From the NCBI GenBank assembly GCA_963930655.1, contig OZ005612.1, positions 8,003,001 through 8,067,000 on the forward strand: a stretch of DNA of 64,000 nt, in the 5' to 3' direction. The position numbers and the translations under genes are program-made. Each line of letters starts with the position of its first letter. Positions within the stretch are counted from its first letter, which is position 1. Of this stretch, positions 57,136-64,000 are shown one piece after another. The stretch is from Myrica gale (taxonomy: Eukaryota > Streptophyta > Magnoliopsida > Fagales > Myricaceae). Under the pieces are notes generated by a model, which was given only the letters and a program-made list of their open reading frames with translations, searched no databases and was not told the origin of the DNA.

Positions 57136-59972
57136 AAACACAGTCTTTTCTTTTTTTAAGGACCGGTCATCACAATTATGCCTCTATAGTTTGAAAGACA
57201 AAAACAAAAACAGAAGCTTTACCTCTACTCAATGAATAGCTCTATATGGACTTAAAAAAAAAAAAAAAAAAGGAGCTCTACATGTGGTGGCAGTAGTGGG
57301 TCTCACGATTTTACCCGGCTGAATCAATTCAGAAAGCAAAGTTCTTTTTGTCCCCATTGTATGCACCTCAAAAATAAAGATCGTAAGTTGTATACAACCG
57401 AAGTGGCACATGACTGGTCGCTCTCGTGTCTGATTATTCTAGGGTTCTCTTAAATGTTTTCGGGCACAAAGACCGGAATATCCATCTACGATCCGGACTG
57501 ATCGATTTAGGAGCCGCACTTTCTCAATACCTTTCAGTGTAGTGCCCACTACTCACTGTACACTTCTGACCTCGTGAAATTACGTAAATGATTATAGCAA
57601 GCAGCATGTCATTATACTCATGAGTGTCAAGATAACTTTGTCATCGTCTTTCCACTCGTAGGAACCTACAGACATTTAGCTTGGCAACATTTTAAAACTC
57701 TGAACTCGTGACAAAATCAGTACTCTTGTAAATAACTATGCAAAACATCGTTATATTTTTTTAAATATATATATATCCCACAACTTCCAATTAGCCCAAT
57801 AAGTTGCAAACAAACTCCATTGTCTCCTACTTTAGATTTAACGGTTAAATTAGACCAAAAAGTAATGTGAATTAATTGAAATATCTTTATTAGATAAAAC
57901 TTTTAAAAAATAAATAGAAATTTTAAAAAATAAAAAATTCTATTTTTTATATTTTAAAAAATATATTGCTTTTATTTGTGTATATTTTAAAAAATATTAT
58001 CTTCAAGTGGCATTTCGGTTAATTTTTTATGTATTAACCCGAAGACAATGATTAATTTTTTTAAAAATAAATATAAGGAGTTTAATCAGATAAATTGAAA
58101 CTTGAGAAAGCTGATGTTTCACAAAAAAACACTCTTAGGTCAATGAAACCACTCCACCAGATATATATAAAAAAGCTCAATCTTACCAATAGAAAAAAAA
58201 AAGATGATTGGTTTACCATTAATCCTTATTATTGACATAAACCAACTAATCATGCACAAGTTTAATAAACTCCGACCATAACTAATACCTTCTTCCACTA
58301 TAAATTTACTAAACACATGGTGTTCTATTAATAGGTAGTCCTTATATTACCTAATATAATATTATAATAAATGCATATGGTTTCTAGTACTTTGTAATTT
58401 CGTTAGTTAGTACATATGGCTAGTAACATTACTTTAAGTACTTTAGTACCGAGAAAATAGCACATAGGACTATTAATCTACCTATAGTAAAGATTATAAA
58501 TCTTCGTAGTACAGCACTTACCCCCCCCCCCCCCCCACCCCCTCCAAAAAAAACAACAACAACGTTGACATGTATTAGATATCGTAAGATGTATAACCTA
58601 ATAACGACGGTTTATTATATGTCATAACATATTGTTTATTGAGCATTTTTTTATTTAATAGTATTGATTAAGTAAAAGTCTTAAATTTTTAATGACATTA
58701 ACAAAAAATTCATTCATTCATTAGAAAATATAGCGATCAAATAACAAAAGGGTCATAATGCTAGAAAATACTATATTAATAAATTAAGTATAAATCACTT
58801 AAAGCATAAATAAATTTTAAAGAGATTAGCGCGACAATCTAAGTCATCCACTTACACCACTAATTTTATCTTTAAGAAGAATCGTGTAGCCAATTCTCAA
58901 GACCCTTGATTCGTCGTAGGTATTAAGGAAACACATGTGGTAAATTTTTATTTAAATTTCATTTAAGGGTACCATCATTAAAAGTTTGTTTTTCCCTTTT
59001 CGTTCGATTTTACTCTGCGTAATTGTTGTTTATAGTTTGAACCAAAACGGATGGAAAGATCCAATGTTGCCCATTGGTTGAAATATCTTAAAATTAAAAT
59101 GTACCAAAACTTCACGCAATAACCAACCTCTTGTTTCGCAAGACACGGAGAAAGAAATGCGCGTGGCACGTATAATTCGACGCGTATACCGAAGAAATAA
59201 AACTAGACACAGAAGGAATGATAATTCGTTGGGACAGAAAATCTGGATATACTCCAGAGGGGAGAGCTGTACCTAAGAGCCGTAGCTGCTAATCACTAAA
59301 TGCCCTTTGTCGTGGCCTTACCTAGCAAGAGGGGTTTCTCTGAAAAAAAAACTTCATTTCTTCACATATTACGGATTTTTTTTTAATTTTAATTTTCTTT
59401 TGTCTCAATAGACTATGTTCGGTAAAGTTAAAATTTTCTATTTTTAAGAAAAAATTTCAAAATTAAAAGATAAATAAGGAATCTTTAAACTTTCATAAAA
59501 ATCCATATTATTTTTATTTAATTAAATTATCTTTGTACATGTTTTTTTTATAAACTCCTATATAAATTGAATCTACAATAAAAAAATCTTTACAATTTTT
59601 CAACGACTTTTCACGAACCGGTATTCGTTTAATCTTTCAAAGAAGTGTTGGGACTACCGATTAAAAAAAACGATTTGACATTTTAAAAGGCACATAAAGT
59701 AGATATGTGTAAGTTTTTAACGCATGACCCAATAATAATACAGTACTAATAATTAGCAATTTAATAGTATTAATTAAAAACATAATCATTCGTTTGGAGA
59801 CGTTTTGAATTTTTGTCAACTGAAGTAGCTCTTATAAAAACTAGTAATGTGATTCATAACCATTCTCCACCATTCATTCATTCATTTATTCATCACGTAG
59901 TTTTCTTTTTTTCCTACTACGCTGTTGTCGCTTCTTTAAAAAAAAATACAAATATATCTCATATCTCGATCT
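57136..59972. other. Intergenic sequence with homopolymer runs, no gene
   Basis: An A18 run lies at 57254-57271 and a C16 run at 58521-58536. The rest is AT-rich and shows no coding or transposon ends I can support. Confidence 0.4.
58521..58536. repeat. Poly-C tract (C16)
   Basis: Sixteen consecutive C, followed by ACCCCCT, in otherwise AT-rich DNA. Confidence 0.95.
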
Positions 59973-60399
59973 AGGGTGATGTTGGCGTTGAAGAATTTTA
60001 TAAGATTTGAAGAATTTTGTAAATTTTTATGTATTGTTAAAGTCATATTAGTGTTTATGTAAAAATTGATGATGTGTAAAAAAGTGATGATGATGTTTAA
60101 AGTTATTTTTTTATTTATTTCGAATTTATTATATTTTATTAAAATAGAATTTTTTTTAAGGTTAAAAAAAGGAAAAGAAAAAAAAGCAAAAACGCAACAA
60201 AATCGTCGAAGACAAACTGCTGCCATGCTACAGTACGCATAGCAGCAGCTTGTCGGAAGGGGACAGCTTAAATAAAAAAAAAACAGAAAAAGACGTCAGA
60301 CGGTGGGTCACCTATGTCGGTGTGGATTCTATTTCTGCCGAACAAAAGTCTTACTTCAACGCGAGTCCAACAAAACCGCGAAAACGAACATGCTCTAAG
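59973..60399. mobile_element. MITE, copy B of the 9581-10001 family
   Basis: It begins AGGGTGATGTTGGCGTTGAA and ends GAAAACGAACATGCTCTAAG, and it is collinear with 9581-10001. The copies share GATGATGTGTAAAAAAGTGA and ACTGCTGCCATGCTACA. No coding. Confidence 0.75.
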
Positions 60400-62479
60400 A
60401 TTTAGCATACAAAAAAAAGAAGGAAACTCATTTGCTTATCTTCGACGCTAGTTCCATTGATTTATCAAAGTTATAACGTGGATTGTACTCTAAATTAAGG
60501 AAACAAATTTTAGTATTTTTCATATTTATAGGATAAAATTAAAGTGCTCCTTAAATTTCAATTTATATCATTACACCTTTCAATTTTTATTAAAAAATTA
60601 AATTATTACCTTTTGTCGATTTGAGTGTTAAATAAGACGAAAATTGATGTAGATTGATTGAAATGTCTCTCAATGGTAAAATTAAGAAGAAAAAATAATA
60701 AATTATAATTAAATAAAAATAATATTTAACATTTTTAATTATATATATATTACTTTTATATTTATAAATATTTAAATAATTGTCTTTTAGATGGTAATGT
60801 TAGTCGTTTTTCATCTGTTTGAAGGGAAAACTAGAACGAGGACGATAATTAATATTTTTTTTTAACTTCACGCCGTAATCAAATAAAGTAAAACTAGATA
60901 GACAACATTACTACATTTTGATCCATAAATATGGATTTACTATATGTTTTCCGTTAAATTAAAGTTTGAGGCAAAAAGTTTGTTTAACAGAAAAGTTATC
61001 AATATTAATGGCCAAATAAAAAAGAAAATCCATCTATTTTTCAGAAGAGCCATTAAAATCTATACAATTTCAACTTAGATAAATATATTTTTATTTTTTA
61101 AGTAACCGAGAAAAGTCCGGTCACACAGACCGAACATAGGATAAATATTCCTAATTTCTTCTTAAGAATTCTATAATTTTTTATAAAACGAAATAGTGTA
61201 TAATAGTCCACTATAGAATATTTAAAAATATCTACAAAAGCAAACATGCGTAACTGTGAAAAGAGGTGATAGGCTTAAGCTAGTTTTAATAGGTCGTGCT
61301 GGGTTTTTCCATTTTCAAGAGTCGGCACCGTCTCTACAAGTCTACACTTCTAAGCTAACAAGTTGTAGAGCTACTATAATTAAACCAAAACTGACGGATA
61401 ACAATCGATCGGATCAGAGAATTTCCAAATTGTATTCCAAATTTCCACGTACGGAACCTACTTTTGTATCCTCCTGTCCCACTTGACGTGCTCCTCCTTC
61501 ATACGATCCTTGCCGTCGATATGCATCGGGAACCCCGCAGCCATTAGTCCGAGGGTAAGCGGACGGTGCAGATTTCCGTAGCTTTTCTTGTCTGCGTTTG
61601 ATGGGGGTACGTCTTTAACCTGTCGCATGAAATGGTTGACCTTTTTAGTAGTTTAGTTTGACGTGAAAGCCAGCCCCCCAAGATGGGCAATGGCTTTTCA
61701 GCTTTGACTGTTTCAATGGCGACAGCGAGACGAGATGGGAAACAGAGGGTTGTGTAATTCTGTAATTCTCTGGTTAGGCTGCGCACTTCTTTGCCACATT
61801 CTGTCGGTCACCCAATCACCACCAACAGGTGAGATTAGAGCCGTAATTTTGTCTAATCTCTGATTAGTGAAAGTACTGCAACGCCATTATTTAGGCCATT
61901 GAAGTAATCTAGAGTCTGTAGGCTCAATACCATAAAGGGTCTTGACTCTTAGGTCTATATTTTCAAAAGACCAACTCTTCTAAGAAAAAAAAAATCACGT
62001 TTTTTTGTTAAAAATTTTAAAATTTATATTTATAATATATTTATAACATATATTAATACAATTTAATATTATCTTTTTTACGTATATTAACAGTACTATT
62101 CAATAATTTTACATATATACTAATAAAATTTAAATATTATCTAAATATTCATACTATTCTTAAAATTTAATAAATTTTATCAAAATCGAATATGCCTTAA
62201 TAAACAGGCCCTACGCGGTGAGTTTTGTAAACATTATAATAACGTAGGCAGGATATTCCAAACTACATAATTAGAGGACGTACAGTGGGGCAAGATTGTC
62301 TTTCCCATTTATATATGGGCGCCCCTCTTTAGGACAGAATTACAGATGAGTGGGTGTCCGAAATCAAATATCATATTCTTTTAGAATAATTTAAATTTCA
62401 TGGGATTTGGTGATGATGACGACTTTGGCGTTTCATAGAGAATGGACTTTTATTAGAGAGACAAAGGTCAAATCAAAGG
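60400..62479. other. Intergenic region upstream of the GARP gene
   Basis: No supported gene. A GC-richer stretch at 61450-61800 is open in short frames on both strands without any domain. The last part before 62480 is probably distal promoter of the transcription factor gene. Confidence 0.4.
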
Positions 62480-63079
62480 CAGTTGTGGGACTGTACAAGG
62501 GTAATGAGTATTTGTTCGAAGGGCAGGATCAGAACTCTGAACTCCGAAGCTCGTGATATATATATATATAATAATTATAATAATATATTCAAGATAATTT
62601 TCTCATTTTCATTTTCTTCCTTTCAGAGTACAATATATTTGCTTCTGCAGGCAGCAGGTATTTTCAGAAGCCCTTTAAGGAATTTACAGACCCTCTCTCT
62701 GCCTTCAGCTTCGTCTTTTCCTTTTCTTTCATGATCTCTCTCTCTCTCGTATTTGCTATTCGCTTAGTGTTTTCGTCTTGCTCTTGGACGCCTGTGGGTG
62801 CATATATATATTAGTAATATTACTGCTTTTGAAGATCGACAGTTCCAACGCGTTTGAAAGAATATAGCGCTCTTTGTTGAAGCCAAAGCAAGTCAAGAAG
62901 ATTTTGTTCTTTAAACTTCTGGAGAGAAGAGAAGGTGAACCAGGTGGAGTTAGGGAATCTAGGAGAAAACCAGTCGGGAAAGCTTGTTTAGAAGAGGAAA
63001 GAAATTTTTTTGTGTATATCAAGCTATACTGAAAGCGTTTCAAGAGAGAGGTAAGCCTGAGAAGACCAAGGGGGCGAAA
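62480..63079 (+). promoter_or_regulatory. Promoter and 5' leader region of the GARP gene
   Basis: This region contains a TA microsatellite (about 62557-62570), CT-rich tracts (62694-62702 and 62731-62748) typical of plant leaders, and an upstream in-frame ATG at 62984. The transcription start cannot be placed exactly. Confidence 0.45.
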
Positions 63080-64000
63080 ATGAGCAGTTGTGGGAGAAAT
63101 GGGGCTGTCAGGCAGTATATAAGATCAAAGGTGCCTCGTCTTAGATGGACTCCTGAGCTCCATCACTGTTTTGTTCATGCCATTGAGAGGCTTGGTGGCC
63201 ATCACAGTAAGCCCCCCCCACCCCTTCCCCTCTCGTACTTGGTTGTTCCTATATTCTCTTGCACTGACGCACTTATTCTTTGATGTAGAGGCTACACCCA
63301 AGCTTGTTCTTCAATTAATGGATGTCAAAGGACTAACCATCTCTCACGTCAAGAGCCATCTACAGGTTGCTTTCTCTTCCCTTCTGTTTTCCGATTATTT
63401 TTTGAAAGTCGTCTTTTCTTTGTTATAAGCTTCTCTTCTGATGGTTTGTTTCCATCGGTTCACTTTCTTTCGACAGATGTATAGAAGCATGAGGGGTGAC
63501 CTTGGCAGGAAAGGTATGCTAAGATTCTAGACCCGCCCCCTCTTCATATGGCAGAAATAAGTAGAAACATTCATTACGCACGGTCCTCAGCTAAGATATA
63601 TAGCTCCTTGTCTCCTTGAAACCAAAAGTTTGGTTAGATTATTAACTTTTGGGTCCTAGAAGTTCTCCCTGATCTCTTTTTTTTCTTTTTCTTTTTTGTA
63701 GTCCTCAAAATCAGGTTATCTTTCTGTAATCAGTGCCTGTATCGATTCATTTATTATTTAGTTGATGCCAAAATTTATGAGACCGAGAGCGAACCATTAT
63801 CTATCAAATCTTTTAGTATTGGCATTTCTGATGTAAGCCACAAACTCATTTACATCAGTCATTAGGTTTTTTGAGTAGTTTTCTAAATGAAAGATTGTTA
63901 ATGCTAGGATCCATTGCCTTTACTCACCTTTTTGTGTGCATCATGTGCATATGTCGGTTTCTGCGTGTCCTGTGGCAGATAATGATTCTGCACAAAGAAA
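63080..64000 (+). CDS. GARP/G2-like MYB-type transcription factor, first four exons (3' part outside window)
   Basis: Exon 1 (63080-63206) starts MSSCGRNGAVRQYIRSKVPR and goes on LRWTPELHHCFVHAIERLGG. Exon 2 (63289-63365) reads ATPKLVLQLMDVKGLTISHV and KSHLQ. Exon 3 (63477-63513) reads MYRSMRGDLGRK, and exon 4 begins at 63979 (DNDSAQRK) and runs off the window. Codons AAG and GAT are split at introns 1 and 3; all introns are GT-AG. Residues 17 to about 75 form the single-repeat GARP DNA-binding domain, with its hallmark SHLQ motif before MYRSM. It acts in the nucleus as a sequence-specific DNA-binding protein. The subtype resembles the KANADI-related G2-like group. ATG 63080 gives the N-terminus usual for this subtype; an upstream ATG in the same frame (62984) would add 32 basic residues and is thought less likely. 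No damage is seen. Confidence 0.94.

Noticed and set aside
58521-58536. C16 run as a functional G-quadruplex site
   Set aside because: A single homopolymer is more simply a slippage tract or sequencing artefact; no supporting context.
62984-63079. Upstream ATG as the main start of the GARP protein
   Set aside because: The 63080 start gives the N-terminus typical of this subtype; the upstream one is kept only as a finding.

Overview
This window is nuclear DNA from a flowering plant, most likely a eudicot. It is AT-rich, its genes are split by GT-AG introns, and it carries the usual plant transposon families (CACTA, hAT, MITEs, copia and gypsy LTR elements) and an old integrated caulimovirus-type sequence. 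The species cannot be fixed from the sequence alone. Only three intact-looking protein genes are visible; most of the remaining 64 kb is transposon sequence, viral remnant, or sequence with no gene I can support.

Layout. (1) 1-5.8 kb: the 3' end of an eIF3 subunit I gene, whose long intron holds a foldback MITE and a short LTR retrotransposon with perfect 5-bp target duplications. (2) 5.8-13.4 kb: MITEs and a copia-type solo LTR that is itself interrupted by an 888-bp hAT-like element. (3) 13.4-20.6 kb: an endogenous pararetrovirus resembling florendoviruses, decayed, close to one genome long and circularly permuted (RT-RNase H, ORF2, intergenic region, movement protein, coat protein). (4) 21.1-28.5 kb: a decayed CACTA (En/Spm-type) element with two transposon-protein relics (Transposase_32-like and Transposase_24-like), dense GTCCGGAC subterminal repeats, and a perfect 120-bp duplication over its right end. 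(5) 29.5-33.2 kb: a 3.77-kb gypsy-like solo LTR with perfect target duplications. (6) 33.4-38.8 kb: one CACTA right end, a broken ankyrin/PGG-domain gene tail, one CACTA left end and a reverse-strand copia pol relic. (7) 39.3-40.0 kb: an intact single-exon NDUFB7 gene (mitochondrial complex I) with site II promoter motifs and a MITE just upstream. (8) 40-62.5 kb: long gene-poor stretch with MITEs, a CACTA end, a hAT-like element, LTR-like sequence and a tRNA-derived head. (9) 62.5-64 kb: the first four exons of a GARP/G2-like MYB transcription factor, running off the right edge.

The three host genes act separately: cytoplasmic translation initiation, mitochondrial respiration and nuclear transcription. 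From memory, NDUFB7 and a GARP factor of this subtype are also neighbours in Arabidopsis, so the right half may be an ancestral gene pair pushed about 23 kb apart by repeats. No bacterial-type system, CRISPR array or rRNA gene is present.
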